Positions 44,061 to 53,329 of a stretch of 64,000 nt of DNA are shown one piece after another. The notes below the pieces were generated by a model. The model was not told the origin of the DNA. It did no database searches and was given only the letters and a program-made list of their open reading frames with translations. The stretch's first letter is position 1. Every line of letters starts with the position of its first letter. The position numbers and the translations under genes were made by a program. Source of the stretch: Aeromicrobium camelliae (lineage in GTDB: Bacteria; Actinomycetota; Actinomycetes; Propionibacteriales; Nocardioidaceae); assembly GCF_003850045.1 (NCBI RefSeq), contig NZ_RQJX01000001.1, forward strand, positions 62,001-126,000, written 5' to 3'.

Positions 44061-44618
44061 ATGGCTACCACCACGGCTCCGCGCCTCAAGGGCAAGTACC
44101 GCGAGGAGATCGTTCCGGCGCTGCAGGAGCAGTTCCAGTACGCCAACCGCATGCAGGTCCCGGGCCTCACCAAGATCGTCGTCAACATGGGCGTCGGCGA
44201 GGCTGCTCGCGACGGCAAGCTCATCGAGGGCGCCATCCGCGACCTCACGGCGATCACCGGCCAGAAGCCGCAGGTCACCCGGGCCCGCAAGTCCATTGCG
44301 CAGTTCAAGCTGCGTGAGGGCATGCCGATCGGCGCGCACGTCACGCTGCGCGGCGACCGCATGTGGGAGTTCCTCGACCGCCTGCTGACGCTCGCTCTGC
44401 CGCGCATCCGCGACTTCCGCGGACTCTCGCCCAAGCAGTTCGACGGCCGGGGCAACTACACGTTCGGTTTGACCGAGCAGGTCATGTTCCACGAGATCAA
44501 CCAGGACAAGGTCGATCGCCAGCGGGGCATGGACATCACGGTCGTCACCACCGCGACCAACGACGAAGAGGGCCGCGCCCTGCTCAAGCTGCTCGGCTTC
44601 CCGTACAAGGAGAACTGA
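44061..44618 (+). CDS. rplE: 50S ribosomal protein L5
   Basis: A 185-residue L5, which binds 5S rRNA and forms a bridge to the small-subunit head and P-site t[23 protein letters not shown] and [20 protein letters not shown] are diagnostic. It begins six bases after rplX, with GGAAAGGAGAT upstream of the ATG, and is followed by rpsN after one base. Confidence 0.98.
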   Translation: MATTTAPRLKGKYREEIVPALQEQFQYANRMQVPGLTKIVVNMGVGEAARDGKLIEGAIRDLTAITGQKPQVTRARKSIAQFKLREGMPIGAHVTLRGDRMWEFLDRLLTLALPRIRDFRGLSPKQFDGRGNYTFGLTEQVMFHEINQDKVDRQRGMDITVVTTATNDEEGRALLKLLGFPYKEN

Positions 44619-44619
44619 C

Positions 44620-44805
44620 ATGGCAAAGACTGGCCTCAAGGTCAAGCAGAGCCGCAAGCCCAAGTTCGCGGTGCGCGGTTACACCCGTTGCCAGCGCTGC
44701 GGGCGTCCCCGCTCGGTGTACCGCAAGTTCGGCCTGTGCCGGATCTGCGTGCGCGAGATGGCGCACCGCGGCGAGCTCCCGGGCATCACCAAGAGCTCCT
44801 GGTAA
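44620..44805 (+). CDS. rpsZ: 30S ribosomal protein S14, zinc-binding type Z
   Basis: A 61-residue S14 of the short type with two CxxC pairs (CQRC and CRIC) that bind zinc. Many actinobacteria also have a longer zinc-free S14 elsewhere, made when zinc is short; none is in this window. It sits in the small-subunit head near S3 and S19. The ATG is one base after the rplE stop, with AGGAG inside rplE. The following 84-base gap to rpsH has no gene. Confidence 0.97.
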   Translation: MAKTGLKVKQSRKPKFAVRGYTRCQRCGRPRSVYRKFGLCRICVREMAHRGELPGITKSSW

Positions 44806-44889
44806 TCACTCACCACTGACGCGACAGGTCCTCTCCCACCCGTTCGGGGACGAGATGCGAAACCGGCGCGAGAAACGGAAACACCACTC

Positions 44890-45297
44890 ATGACGATGAC
44901 CGATCCGATCGCGGACATGCTGACGCGTGTGCGCAACGGAAACCAGGCGTACCACGACTCCGTGTCGATGCCGCACTCCAAGCTGAAGGTCGGCGTGGCC
45001 GAGATCCTCAAGCAGGAGGGCTACATCACCGACTTCGAGGTCACCGAGCCGAAGGAGGGCGAGGTCGGCAAGACGCTGACGATCACCCTCAAGTACGGCC
45101 CGCACCGCGAGCGCTCGATCGCCGGCATCCGCCGCATCAGCAAGCCGGGACTGCGTGTGTACGCCAAGTCGACCAACCTGCCCAAGGTGCTCGGCGGCCT
45201 CGGCGTGGCGATCATCTCGACCAGCCAGGGCCTGCTCACCGACCGTCAGGCCAACCAGAAGGGTGTGGGTGGGGAAGTCCTCGCCTACGTCTGGTGA
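44890..45297 (+). CDS. rpsH: 30S ribosomal protein S8
   Basis: A 135-residue S8, which binds the centre of 16S rRNA and organises the platform. [20 protein letters not shown] at the start and the end [20 protein letters not shown] are typical. ATG 44890 is used; ATG 44896 two codons later would give the shorter MTDP start common in relatives. It starts the second half of the spc block. Confidence 0.98.
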   Translation: MTMTDPIADMLTRVRNGNQAYHDSVSMPHSKLKVGVAEILKQEGYITDFEVTEPKEGEVGKTLTITLKYGPHRERSIAGIRRISKPGLRVYAKSTNLPKVLGGLGVAIISTSQGLLTDRQANQKGVGGEVLAYVW

Positions 45298-45316
45298 ACA
45301 GGAGAGGAGACAGAAC

Positions 45317-45859
45317 ATGTCGCGCATTGGCAAGCTCCCTGTTCCCGTCCCGTCCGGTGTGGACGTGACCATCGAGGGGCAGACCGTCACGGTCAAGGGT
45401 CCCAAGGGCGAGCTCTCGCACACCGTGTCCGAGCCCATCACGGTGACGAAGGCCGAGGATGGCTCGCTCGCGGTCGAGCGCCCCAACGACGAGCGCCGCA
45501 GCAAGGCCCTGCACGGCCTGAGCCGCACGCTCATCAACAACATGGTGATCGGCGTGACCCAGGGCTATGAGAAGAAGCTCGAGATCGTCGGCGTCGGTTA
45601 CCGCGTGCTCTCCAAGGGCCCCGCGGAGATCGAGCTGAACCTCGGCTTCAGCCACCCGGTGCCGTTCACGGCGCCCGAGGGCATCACGTTCACGGTCGAG
45701 TCACCGACCAAGCTCACGGTGACCGGCATCGACAAGCAGGTCGTCGGCGAGGTCGCTGCGAACATCCGCAAGATCCGCAAGCCCGAGCCGTACAAGGGCA
45801 AGGGCGTTCGTTACGCCGGCGAGCAGGTCCGCCGCAAGGTCGGAAAGGCTGGTAAGTAA
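45317..45859 (+). CDS. rplF: 50S ribosomal protein L6
   Basis: A 180-residue L6 made of two similar domains, near the factor-binding site of the large subunit. [20 protein letters not shown] and the C-terminal [20 protein letters not shown] are diagnostic. It starts 19 bases after rpsH with AGGAGAGGAGA upstream of the ATG. It is followed by rplR after three bases. Confidence 0.98.
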   Translation: MSRIGKLPVPVPSGVDVTIEGQTVTVKGPKGELSHTVSEPITVTKAEDGSLAVERPNDERRSKALHGLSRTLINNMVIGVTQGYEKKLEIVGVGYRVLSKGPAEIELNLGFSHPVPFTAPEGITFTVESPTKLTVTGIDKQVVGEVAANIRKIRKPEPYKGKGVRYAGEQVRRKVGKAGK

Positions 45860-45862
45860 GCC

Positions 45863-46246
45863 ATGGCAATCTCGATCAAGCACCGTAAGCACACGCAGGC
45901 CCGTCAGGCTTCGCGTCTGCGCCGGCAGCTGCGCGGTCGCAAGAAGCTCCAGGGCTCGGCCGAGCGTCCTCGTCTCGTCATCACGCGCTCCAGCAAGCAC
46001 ATGGTCGCGCAGGTCGTCAACGACCTCGAGGGCCGTACGCTGGCATCGGCGTCGACGATGGAGGCTGACCTCCGCGCGCTCGACGGCGACAAGACGGCCA
46101 AGGCTCGTCGGGTCGGCGAGCTCGTGGCCGACCGCGCCAAGGCCGCCGGCATCTCGACGGTGGTGTTCGACCGTGCGGGCAACAAGTACGCCGGACGCGT
46201 CGCGGCGGTCGCTGAAGGCGCCCGCGAAGGCGGTCTGGAGTTCTGA
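45863..46246 (+). CDS. rplR: 50S ribosomal protein L18
   Basis: A 127-residue L18, which with L5 binds 5S rRNA. The basic N-terminus ([20 protein letters not shown]) and [20 protein letters not shown] are typical, ending [17 protein letters not shown]. The ATG is three bases after the rplF stop. It precedes rpsE by 31 bases. Confidence 0.97.
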   Translation: MAISIKHRKHTQARQASRLRRQLRGRKKLQGSAERPRLVITRSSKHMVAQVVNDLEGRTLASASTMEADLRALDGDKTAKARRVGELVADRAKAAGISTVVFDRAGNKYAGRVAAVAEGAREGGLEF

Positions 46247-46277
46247 TGATCATCAACACCAACATGAGGAGTTCGGC

Positions 46278-46877
46278 ATGAGCACGCGCCGTCAGGGCAG
46301 CGGACGCGGTCGCGGCGACCGCGGCGCCGACAAGTCCAACTACATCGAGAAGGTCGTCACGATCAACCGTGTCGCCAAGGTGGTCAAGGGCGGCCGTCGC
46401 TTCAGCTTCACCGCCCTCGTGATCGTCGGCGACGGCGATGGTCAGGTCGGCATCGGCTACGGCAAGGCCAAGGAAGTTCCCACGGCTATCGCCAAGGGTG
46501 TCGAGGAGGCGAAGAAGAGCTTCTTCCGCGTCCCGCGCATCCAGGGCACCATCCCGCACCCGGTGCAGGGCGAGAAGGCGGCCGGTGTCGTCTTCCTGCG
46601 TCCCGCCTCGCCCGGTACCGGCGTGATCGCCGGCGGCCCGGTGCGCGCGGTCCTCGAGGCCGCGGGCGTGCAGGACATCCTGAGCAAGTCGCTCGGTTCG
46701 TCGAACGCGATCAACATCGTGCACGCGACCGTTGACGCGCTCAAGCGGCTCGAGTCGCCGGAGGCCGTCGCGGCCCGCCGCGGCCTCGACGTCGAGGACG
46801 TCGCTCCTGCGGCCCTGCTGAAGGCCGACAAGGAGGAGCCCGCCGCGGCTCCTGCTCCGGCAGAGGTGGGTGCGTGA
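46278..46877 (+). CDS. rpsE: 30S ribosomal protein S5
   Basis: A 199-residue S5, important for decoding accuracy and mRNA unwinding at the entry tunnel. The body contains [20 protein letters not shown] and [20 protein letters not shown]. The first 18 residues are Arg/Gly-rich and the last 35 ([20 protein letters not shown]) are an acidic tail, both actinobacterial features. The ATG follows a GAGGAG seven bases upstream. It overlaps the rpmD start codon. Confidence 0.97.
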   Translation: MSTRRQGSGRGRGDRGADKSNYIEKVVTINRVAKVVKGGRRFSFTALVIVGDGDGQVGIGYGKAKEVPTAIAKGVEEAKKSFFRVPRIQGTIPHPVQGEKAAGVVFLRPASPGTGVIAGGPVRAVLEAAGVQDILSKSLGSSNAINIVHATVDALKRLESPEAVAARRGLDVEDVAPAALLKADKEEPAAAPAPAEVGA

Positions 46878-47059
46878 TGGCGAAGCTCGAAGTCACCCAG
46901 GTTCGTTCGGCGATCGGTCGCGAGCAGAACCAGCGCGCCACGCTGCGCTCGCTGGGTCTCAAGCGCATCGGTGACACGTCGATCGTCGAAGATCGTCCGG
47001 AGATCCGGGGCATGGTCAACACCATCCCGCATCTCGTGTCCGTCAAGGAGGTGGACTGA
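46877..47059 (+). CDS. rpmD: 50S ribosomal protein L30
   Basis: A 60-residue L30 ([20 protein letters not shown]), a small large-subunit protein missing in some bacteria. [20 protein letters not shown] is diagnostic. ATG 46877 is used, sharing a base with the rpsE TGA; a GTG directly before it (46874) would add one residue. It ends one base before rplO. Confidence 0.96.
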   Translation: MAKLEVTQVRSAIGREQNQRATLRSLGLKRIGDTSIVEDRPEIRGMVNTIPHLVSVKEVD

Positions 47060-47060
47060 C

Positions 47061-47504
47061 ATGGCGCCGCTGAAGCTGCACCATCTGCGTCCCGCGCCCG
47101 GAGCCAAGACCGCCAAGACCCGGGTGGGTCGCGGTGAGGGCTCGAAGGGCAAGACCGCCGGTCGCGGCACCAAGGGCACCAAGGCCCGTTACCAGGTGTC
47201 CGCGGCGTTCGAAGGCGGCCAGACGCCGATCCACATGCGTCTGCCCAAGCTGAAGGGCTTCAAGAACCCCTTCCGTGAGGAGTACCAGGTCGTCAACCTC
47301 GACCGTCTCGGTGAGCTGTTCCCCGAGGGCGGCGCCGTCGACGTCGAGGCGCTCGTCGCCAAGGGTGCGGTCCGCAAGGGCCAGCCCGTCAAGGTGCTCG
47401 GCGGAGGTGAGATCTCGGTGGCGGTCCAGGTGAGCGCCCACAAGTTCTCGGCCTCGGCCAAGTCGAAGATCGAGGCGGCCGGCGGCTCCACCACCGAGCT
47501 GTGA
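47061..47504 (+). CDS. rplO: 50S ribosomal protein L15
   Basis: A 147-residue L15, a late-assembly protein with a long basic N-terminal extension ([20 protein letters not shown]) reaching into 23S rRNA. The globular part contains [20 protein letters not shown]. It starts one base after rpmD and is the last ribosomal gene before a hairpin and secY. Confidence 0.97.
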   Translation: MAPLKLHHLRPAPGAKTAKTRVGRGEGSKGKTAGRGTKGTKARYQVSAAFEGGQTPIHMRLPKLKGFKNPFREEYQVVNLDRLGELFPEGGAVDVEALVAKGAVRKGQPVKVLGGGEISVAVQVSAHKFSASAKSKIEAAGGSTTEL

Positions 47505-47524
47505 GCTGGACGTCCATCTGATGA

Positions 47525-47558
47525 GCGGCGGGATGTGCCACTGGGCATGTCCCGCCGC
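47525..47558 (+). terminator. Hairpin between rplO and secY
   Basis: A stem of 9 plus 4 base pairs (GCGGCGGGA and TGCC with their complements, separated by a TG/TG internal loop) with an ACTG loop, 21 bases after the rplO stop. It could end or attenuate the ribosomal transcript. A TAGAGT (47572-47577) just after it could be a -10 for secY-adk, though no good -35 was found. Confidence 0.6.
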
Positions 47559-47654
47559 TGTCGTCTCCTGTTAGAGTCACCCTCTGGGCCGAGGTGATCA
47601 CCTCGGCCCGCTCATGAAACGGATCAGCACCTCGGTGCGCGAGGAGGAACCCCG

Positions 47655-48959
47655 GTGCTCAGCGCCTTCGTCAACGCGTTCAAGACGCCCGATCTGCGGC
47701 GCAAGCTCCTTTTCGTGCTGTTCATCATCGTGCTGTTCCGCTTCGGCTCGATGCTGCCGGCGCCGGGCATCAACGTCCCCAACGTGCAGCAGTGCGTGGA
47801 CCTCGCCGCGCAGAGCGAGCAGAGCAGTCTGTTCGCGCTCATCAACGTCTTCTCCGGGGGAGCGCTGCTGCAGCTGACCGTGTTCGCGCTCGGCATCATG
47901 CCGTTCATCACCGCGAGCATCATCCTCCAGCTGCTCGTCGTGGTCATCCCGCGTCTCGAGGCGCTCAAGAAGGAGGGCCAGTCCGGTCAGGCCAAGATCA
48001 CGCAGTACACGCGCTACCTGACCGTGGGCCTGGCCATCTTGCAGGCCACCGGCATCGTGGCGCTCGCCCGCTCGGGCCAGCTCTTCGGCGGTGTCCAGTG
48101 TGGAGACCTGCTGTACCGCCCCGACAGCATCCCGGCGTTCCTGCTGATCGTCACCACGATGGTCGCGGGGACCACCATCATCATGTGGTTCGGCGAGCTC
48201 ATCACCGACCGCGGCGTCGGCAACGGCATGTCGATCCTCATCTTCGCCCAGGTCGTCGCGACCTTCCCGAGCGCGATGTGGCAGATCCGCGTGCAGCACG
48301 GCTGGACGACCTTCACGCTCGTGACCCTGGTCGGTCTGGTGATCGTGGCTGCGGTCATCTTCATCGAGCAGGCTCAGCGCCGCATTCCGGTGCAGTACGC
48401 CAAGCGCATGGTGGGGCGCCGCATGTTCGGCGGGTCGGCGACGTACATCCCGCTCAAGGTCAACCAGGCCGGCATCATCCCGGTGATCTTCGCGTCGAGC
48501 CTGCTGTACATCCCTGCGCTGGTCGCGAACTTCAATCCAGGCAAGTCCTGGTCGCAGTGGATTCAGGACCACTTCGTCACCGGTGATCACCCGTACTACA
48601 TGATCACCTTCTTGCTGCTGATCATCTTCTTCACCTACTTCTACGTCTCGATCACGTTCAACCCGACCGAGGTCGCGGACAACATGAAGAAGTACGGCGG
48701 GTTCATCCCGGGCATCCGCGCCGGCAAGCCGACCGAGGACTACCTCGCGTACGTGCTCAGCCGCATCACCGCGCCGGGTGCGCTGTACCTCAGCATCATC
48801 GCGTTGATCCCGATGCTGGCCATCGCGTTGCTCGGCGCCAGCCAGAACTTCCCGTTCGGCGGAACGTCGATCCTCATCATCGTGGGTGTGGGTCTCGACA
48901 CGGTCAAGCAGATCGAGAGCCAGCTCCAGCAGCGCAACTACGAAGGGTTCTTGAAGTAA
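47655..48959 (+). CDS. secY: Protein translocase subunit SecY
   Basis: A 434-residue membrane protein with about ten segments forming the Sec channel through which unfolded proteins are exported or inserted. The N-terminus (VLSAFVNAFKTPDLRRKLLF), the plug region near GINVPNVQQCVDLA and the cytoplasmic loop QRRIPVQYAKRMVGRR are typical. It starts with GTG after GAGGAGGAAC. Its TAA shares a base with the adk ATG. Its position after rplO is the ancestral order. Confidence 0.97.
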   Translation: MLSAFVNAFKTPDLRRKLLFVLFIIVLFRFGSMLPAPGINVPNVQQCVDLAAQSEQSSLFALINVFSGGALLQLTVFALGIMPFITASIILQLLVVVIPRLEALKKEGQSGQAKITQYTRYLTVGLAILQATGIVALARSGQLFGGVQCGDLLYRPDSIPAFLLIVTTMVAGTTIIMWFGELITDRGVGNGMSILIFAQVVATFPSAMWQIRVQHGWTTFTLVTLVGLVIVAAVIFIEQAQRRIPVQYAKRMVGRRMFGGSATYIPLKVNQAGIIPVIFASSLLYIPALVANFNPGKSWSQWIQDHFVTGDHPYYMITFLLLIIFFTYFYVSITFNPTEVADNMKKYGGFIPGIRAGKPTEDYLAYVLSRITAPGALYLSIIALIPMLAIALLGASQNFPFGGTSILIIVGVGLDTVKQIESQLQQRNYEGFLK

Positions 48960-49525
48960 TGCGTCTTGTCATCATGGGTCCGCCGGGGGCGGGCAAGGGC
49001 ACACAGGCCGAGGGGCTGGCTCGTCGCATCGGCGGTGCTCACATCTCGACGGGCGACATCTTCCGCTACAACGTCTCGCAGCAGACCGAGCTCGGTCAGA
49101 CGGCCCAGCGCTACATGGACGCCGGCGAGTACGTGCCCGACGAGGTCACCAACGCGATGGTGCGCGACCGCCTCTCCCAGGAGGACGCCCGCGAGGCCTT
49201 CCTGCTCGACGGGTACCCGCGCACGCCCGACCAGGTCGACGAGCTCGACTCGATCCTCGCCGATCTCGGCACGAGCCTCGACGGGGTGCTCGCGTTGACG
49301 GTCGACAGCGAGGAGCTCATCGCGCGTCTGCTCAAGCGGGCTGAGAGCAGCGGCCGCACGGACGACACCGAGGACGTCATCCGTCACCGCCAGGAGGTCT
49401 ATACGGCCGAGACCGCGCCCTTGCTGGACGTGTACCGCGAACGGGGTCTGCTCATCGAGATCGACGGCATGGGCACCGTCGACGAGGTGGCGAGCCGCAT
49501 CGACGCGGCCTTGCCGCGCACCTGA
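48959..49525 (+). CDS. adk: Adenylate kinase
   Basis: A 188-residue adenylate kinase (2 ADP to ATP and AMP). The P-loop GPPGAGKGT covers residues 7-15, the AMP-binding region GAHISTGDIFR follows, and FLLDGYPRTPDQVDELD is conserved. The LID is the short, zinc-free type, which accounts for the length. The ATG overlaps the secY TAA by one base. In many actinobacteria map would follow directly; here a palindromic repeat and an inverted dehydrogenase gene intervene. Confidence 0.97.
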   Translation: MRLVIMGPPGAGKGTQAEGLARRIGGAHISTGDIFRYNVSQQTELGQTAQRYMDAGEYVPDEVTNAMVRDRLSQEDAREAFLLDGYPRTPDQVDELDSILADLGTSLDGVLALTVDSEELIARLLKRAESSGRTDDTEDVIRHRQEVYTAETAPLLDVYRERGLLIEIDGMGTVDEVASRIDAALPRT

Positions 49526-49572
49526 CCTCACCCCCACCAGCTCCCCAGCGCAGCCGGCGCGGGTCGGCGCAC

Positions 49573-49656
49573 CAGCGAGTGGTGCAGATTCGTCGCGAGA
49601 TCGTCGATTTCGTCGCGCATCTGCACCACTCGCTGACGTTTCTGCGCCACTCGGCG
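49573..49656. repeat. Three-arm intergenic inverted repeat, family A, copy 1
   Basis: CAGCGAGTGGTGCAGAT (49573-49589) is perfectly complementary to 49619-49635 (17 bp). A third, related arm in the same direction as the second (TTTCTGCGCCACTCGGCG) ends at 49656. The loop contains repeated TCGTCG units. It lies between the convergent adk and alcohol dehydrogenase genes. Confidence 0.8.
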
Positions 49657-49672
49657 CCGCCCGCGTCGACGC

Positions 49673-50878
49673 CTACGACAGCACGACCTTGGTCCAGCCG
49701 CTCTCGCGGCGATCGAACGTCTCGTAGGCCTCGAGGACCGATGGGATCGACTCCGCCTGCGTCAGCACGGTGGCCGGATCGACCGCCCCGGTGCGCACGA
49801 GGTCGATGAGTGTCGGCAGGTATCTGCGGTGGTGGCAGTTGCCCATCTTCACAGTCAGGTTCTTGTTCATCGCCTGACCGGTCGGGAAAGAGGTCATCTG
49901 CGGCGAGTAGACGCCGATGATCCCGATGCTGCCCGCCTTGGCCACGGCCTCCACCGCCCACTGAAGCGCTTGGCTCGGAGCATCACCGGCGACCCAGGTG
50001 TCGCCGTCCGGGTTCTGCTCGGGCGCGACCTGCTCACGCTCCTGCGCGAACGTGGACGCCTGCTGATCGGCCTTCTCGGCGGCGGGCCCGCTCTTCGGCC
50101 GCTGTGCGTCGACGCCGACCGCTTCGACGACGCGGTCCACGCCGATGCCGCCCGTGAGGTCCTTGACGACCTCGATCGGGTCCTCGGCGTTGAAGTTGAT
50201 GATCTCCGCTCCCCGGCTCCTCGCCTGCTCCAGGCGGCTCGCGACCCCGTCGATGCACAGCACACGCCCGGCGCCCTGCTGGAACGCGCTCGTGATCGCG
50301 AACTGACCGACCGGTCCGGCACCGAGGACGAGGACGGTGTCTCCCGCACCGATCTCGGCGAGGCGGCAGCCGAACCACGCGGTCGGATAGATGTCCGAGA
50401 GCATGATGGCCTGAGCGTCGCTCACGTTCTCCGGTAGCCACACCGGACCGACGTTGGCGAAGGGGATCCGAGCGAACTCGGCCTGCAGGCCGTCCACCGG
50501 GCCGGTCGTCTGCGGACCGCCGAAGAAGCAGGTGCCGGCAGCCGGACCGTTCGGGTTGGCGTTGTCGCATTGCGCGAAGTAGCCGGCGCGGCAGTACGAG
50601 CAGTAGCCGCAGCCCACCGTCGAGGGAATCACCACGCGGTCGCCGGGGCGCAGATTGCGGACGTCGTCACCCACCTCGCGCACGATGCCGACGGCCTCGT
50701 GCCCGAGGATCGTGCCTTCGACCATGCCGCTCATGGTCCCGCGGACGAAATGCAGATCGGTGCCGCAGATCGCGCTCGTCGTGATCTCGACGATCGCGTC
50801 GGTGCGGTCCTGGATGGTCGGATCGGGAACCTCTTCGAGCCGGATGTCCCCGACTCCCTGCCAGACGACGGCCTTCAT
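49673..50878 (-). CDS. Zinc-dependent alcohol dehydrogenase (formaldehyde dehydrogenase-like)
   Basis: A 401-residue medium-chain dehydrogenase. Catalytic zinc ligands are Cys38 (ICGTDLH) and His60-Glu61 (GHEAVGIV); structural zinc ligands are Cys90, Cys93, Cys96 and Cys104. A Rossmann motif (VLGAGPVGQFA) follows near residue 184. A 35-residue Lys/Gln/Glu-rich insertion (about 258-292) between the Rossmann half and the C-terminal strands is like that in glutathione-independent formaldehyde dehydrogenases. The substrate is probably an aldehyde adduct or short alcohol, but this is not provable here. It is inverted between adk and map, breaking an otherwise conserved order. Confidence 0.87.
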   Translation of the reverse strand: MKAVVWQGVGDIRLEEVPDPTIQDRTDAIVEITTSAICGTDLHFVRGTMSGMVEGTILGHEAVGIVREVGDDVRNLRPGDRVVIPSTVGCGYCSYCRAGYFAQCDNANPNGPAAGTCFFGGPQTTGPVDGLQAEFARIPFANVGPVWLPENVSDAQAIMLSDIYPTAWFGCRLAEIGAGDTVLVLGAGPVGQFAITSAFQQGAGRVLCIDGVASRLEQARSRGAEIINFNAEDPIEVVKDLTGGIGVDRVVEAVGVDAQRPKSGPAAEKADQQASTFAQEREQVAPEQNPDGDTWVAGDAPSQALQWAVEAVAKAGSIGIIGVYSPQMTSFPTGQAMNKNLTVKMGNCHHRRYLPTLIDLVRTGAVDPATVLTQAESIPSVLEAYETFDRRESGWTKVVLS

Positions 50879-50966
50879 CGAGCAGCCTCCTTCGATCGGG
50901 TGTCAGTAGACTCGTGCCCGACATCGCGCGGCCCGACGCATGCGCGAGCGAATGGACGGGGTGGGC

Positions 50967-51782
50967 ATGTTCGGCAGGGGACGGATCGAGACCAAGGGCG
51001 TCGACGAGATCGCGCTCATGCGTCAGGCGGGTCTCGTGGTGGCACGAACTCTGCAGTCGCTGCGCGACGCGGTGGCGCCGGGCGTCTCCACGGGGGACCT
51101 CGACGCGTTCGCGCACGAGCGCATCCGCGAACAGGGCGCGACCTCCAACTTTCTCGGCTACCACGGCTTCACCGGGGTGATCTGCACGTCGGTCAACGAC
51201 GAGGTCGTCCACGGCATCCCCGGCGACCGCATCCTCCGCGAGGGCGATCTCATCTCCATCGACTGCGGGGCCGTCGTCGCCGGCTGGCACGGTGATGCGG
51301 CCATCACGGTCCCGGTAGGGGAGGTGGCGCCGGAGATGCTCGAGCTGTCCCGGGTGACCGAGGAGTCGCTGTGGCGCGGCATCGCGGCGATGGGCACCGG
51401 CAGCACCGTCGGCGACATCTCCCACGCCATCGAGACGTACGTGGACGACCAGGGCGAGTACGGCATCGTCGAGGGGTTCACCGGCCACGGGATCGGCACA
51501 GCCATGCATCTTCCGCCGGACGTGCCGAACTACGGTCGGCCCGGCCGCGGACCCAAGCTCGCGCCCGGCGTGACGCTCGCGATCGAGCCCATGGTCACGC
51601 TCGGCACTTCCCAGACCCGGATTCTCGAGGACGACTGGACGGCGGTCACGACGGACGGCTCCTGGGCCTCACACTGGGAACATACGGTCGCCCGCACCGA
51701 AACGGGCGTCTGGGTCCTCACCGCCGAGGACGGGGGAGCAGCCAAACTCGCCGAACTCGGCGTCCCGTTCGGCGGCGCCTAG
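50967..51782 (+). CDS. map: Methionine aminopeptidase
   Basis: A 271-residue type I methionine aminopeptidase, removing the first Met from new proteins. Metal ligands are seen in SIDCGAVVAGWHGDAAITV, in FTGHGIG and in IEPMVTLG plus the later SHWEHTVA. ATG 50967 (MFGRGRIETKGVDEIALMRQ) is chosen because relatives begin this way; ATG 50940 and 50952 are in frame but add an unusual short extension. The gene belongs with adk and infA by ancestry but is separated from both here. Confidence 0.93.
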   Translation: MFGRGRIETKGVDEIALMRQAGLVVARTLQSLRDAVAPGVSTGDLDAFAHERIREQGATSNFLGYHGFTGVICTSVNDEVVHGIPGDRILREGDLISIDCGAVVAGWHGDAAITVPVGEVAPEMLELSRVTEESLWRGIAAMGTGSTVGDISHAIETYVDDQGEYGIVEGFTGHGIGTAMHLPPDVPNYGRPGRGPKLAPGVTLAIEPMVTLGTSQTRILEDDWTAVTTDGSWASHWEHTVARTETGVWVLTAEDGGAAKLAELGVPFGGA

Positions 51783-51783
51783 A

Positions 51784-51851
51784 ACCCCGATGTGCGCCCG
51801 ATCCGGCCACCGAGGTGTCCCTCGGTGATCGAACTGGGCGCATATCGGGGT
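51784..51851. repeat. Nested intergenic palindrome, family B, copy 1
   Basis: ACCCCGATGTGCGCCC (51784-51799) pairs with 51836-51851 at 15 of 16 positions. Inside it lies a 6-bp hairpin (ACCGAG, GTGTCC loop, CTCGGT) flanked by GATC on both sides. It follows the map stop by two bases and precedes the MFS gene by 38. Confidence 0.78.
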
Positions 51852-51889
51852 ACGCCGGCCCTATGCTGAGCCTGGTCTGAGGAGGGCTT

Positions 51890-53329
51890 ATGGCATCGGG
51901 AGTGCGTCGGCGCGCGTCAGTCGGAGCGGGCCTCGTCGGTGCGCTCGTGTTCGTGGAGTTCGTGAGCGGATTCCTCCAGGGTTTCTACACTCCGCTGGCC
52001 AGCGACATCGCCCGGCATCTGCAGGTCAACGACGCCGACGTCAACTGGCTCGAGGCGGCCCAGCTCCTCGTCTCAGCGCTCGTCGTCCCCGCGTTGTCCA
52101 AACTCGGCGACCTGTGGGGACACCAGCGGCTGCTGTTGTGGTCGGCCGTGGTCGTCGCCGTCGCGAACTGGGGCATCGCCTTCGCGCCGACCTTCCCCAC
52201 CTATCTCGTGTTCTGGGCTCTGCAGGGCGTCTTCACGGTGTGGCTCCCGCTCGAGGTCGCACTCATCTACCTGCGTAGCCGCGGGCTCCTCGACCGCCCC
52301 TCCGCCACTCGTCGGGCGACCGGCGTCATCGTCGCCGCACTGCAGGCCGGTGCCATCGCCGGTGCGTTGGGAGCCGGGGCGGCGGCCGGTCTGTTCGACG
52401 AACTGTGGATGGTGCTCGCCATCCCGGCCGCGCTCAGCACGGCGGTCGTCGCGGTCATCCACTGGGGTGTCGAACGCGAGCACGAATGGCAGGCCGGCGT
52501 TCTCGACGGAACCGGCCTCGCGCTGGTGAGCGTCAGCCTCCTCCTCGTGACGGGTGGCCTGTCGCTCGTCCGGATCGTCGGGGTCGGATCGGTCTGGCCG
52601 TGGCTGGCCATCGTCGTCGGCCTGCTCGTGCTGGTCCCCTTCGGTCGCCATGAACTCCGCGCTGACGACCCGCTCATCGACCTGAGGGTCCTGCGTCAAC
52701 CGGCCATGTGGCCCGTCCAAGCCACGGCGATGCTCTTCGGCGTGTCCGTGCTCGGTGCGCAGATTCCGTTGTCGACCTTCGCGCAGACCGACCCGGACGA
52801 GTACGGCTTCGGCCTCGGGCTGTCCGCCTCGCAGGTCTCACCGATCATCGGCGCCTACGTGGTGTCCCTCCTGGTCGGGGCGTTGGTGTTCGCCCGGGTG
52901 TCGCAGCGGTTCAGCCCGCGGTCGTGTCTCATCGGCGCGGCCGCGCTCGTCGGGATCGGGTATGGCATCCTCGTGCCGTTCCACGGGACCGTCGCCCAGG
53001 TCCTCGCCGGCATGATGGTGGCGGGACTCGGTTCGGGTGCGCTCGTCGCCGCGCTGCCGGCCGCGGCAGCCGCCGCGGCCCCCGAGAACCGTACTGGCGT
53101 CGCCACCGGGCTGACCAACACCACCAAGACGATCGGCGGATCGTTCGCCTCGTGCGTCTTCGGCGTGGCTCTCGCCGCCGGTGCGAGCGGTACCGCCGCA
53201 TCGCTCTCGGGGTACTACACGGTGTGGCTCGTGTGCTCCGGCACGGCCTTCGTGGCTGCGATCCTGCTGCTGTTCGTGCCCCGACTCGCCTTCGCCGATC
53301 CCGAACCTTTCCAGGAGGTTGTCCCGTGA
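51890..53329 (+). CDS. MFS transporter, DHA2-like
   Basis: A 479-residue membrane protein with about 14 predicted segments, the size and layout of the DHA2 drug/proton antiporter group. The loop after helix 2 has KLGDLWGHQRLLLWSAVVVA, matching the family GDxxGxRR motif in part. The segment near residue 130-150 (RSRGLLDRPSATRRATGVIV) is a long cytoplasmic loop. The substrate is unknown. Its end overlaps the M20 peptidase start by four bases, so the two are made together. The pair is bracketed by family B palindromes. Confidence 0.85.
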   Translation: MASGVRRRASVGAGLVGALVFVEFVSGFLQGFYTPLASDIARHLQVNDADVNWLEAAQLLVSALVVPALSKLGDLWGHQRLLLWSAVVVAVANWGIAFAPTFPTYLVFWALQGVFTVWLPLEVALIYLRSRGLLDRPSATRRATGVIVAALQAGAIAGALGAGAAAGLFDELWMVLAIPAALSTAVVAVIHWGVEREHEWQAGVLDGTGLALVSVSLLLVTGGLSLVRIVGVGSVWPWLAIVVGLLVLVPFGRHELRADDPLIDLRVLRQPAMWPVQATAMLFGVSVLGAQIPLSTFAQTDPDEYGFGLGLSASQVSPIIGAYVVSLLVGALVFARVSQRFSPRSCLIGAAALVGIGYGILVPFHGTVAQVLAGMMVAGLGSGALVAALPAAAAAAAPENRTGVATGLTNTTKTIGGSFASCVFGVALAAGASGTAASLSGYYTVWLVCSGTAFVAAILLLFVPRLAFADPEPFQEVVP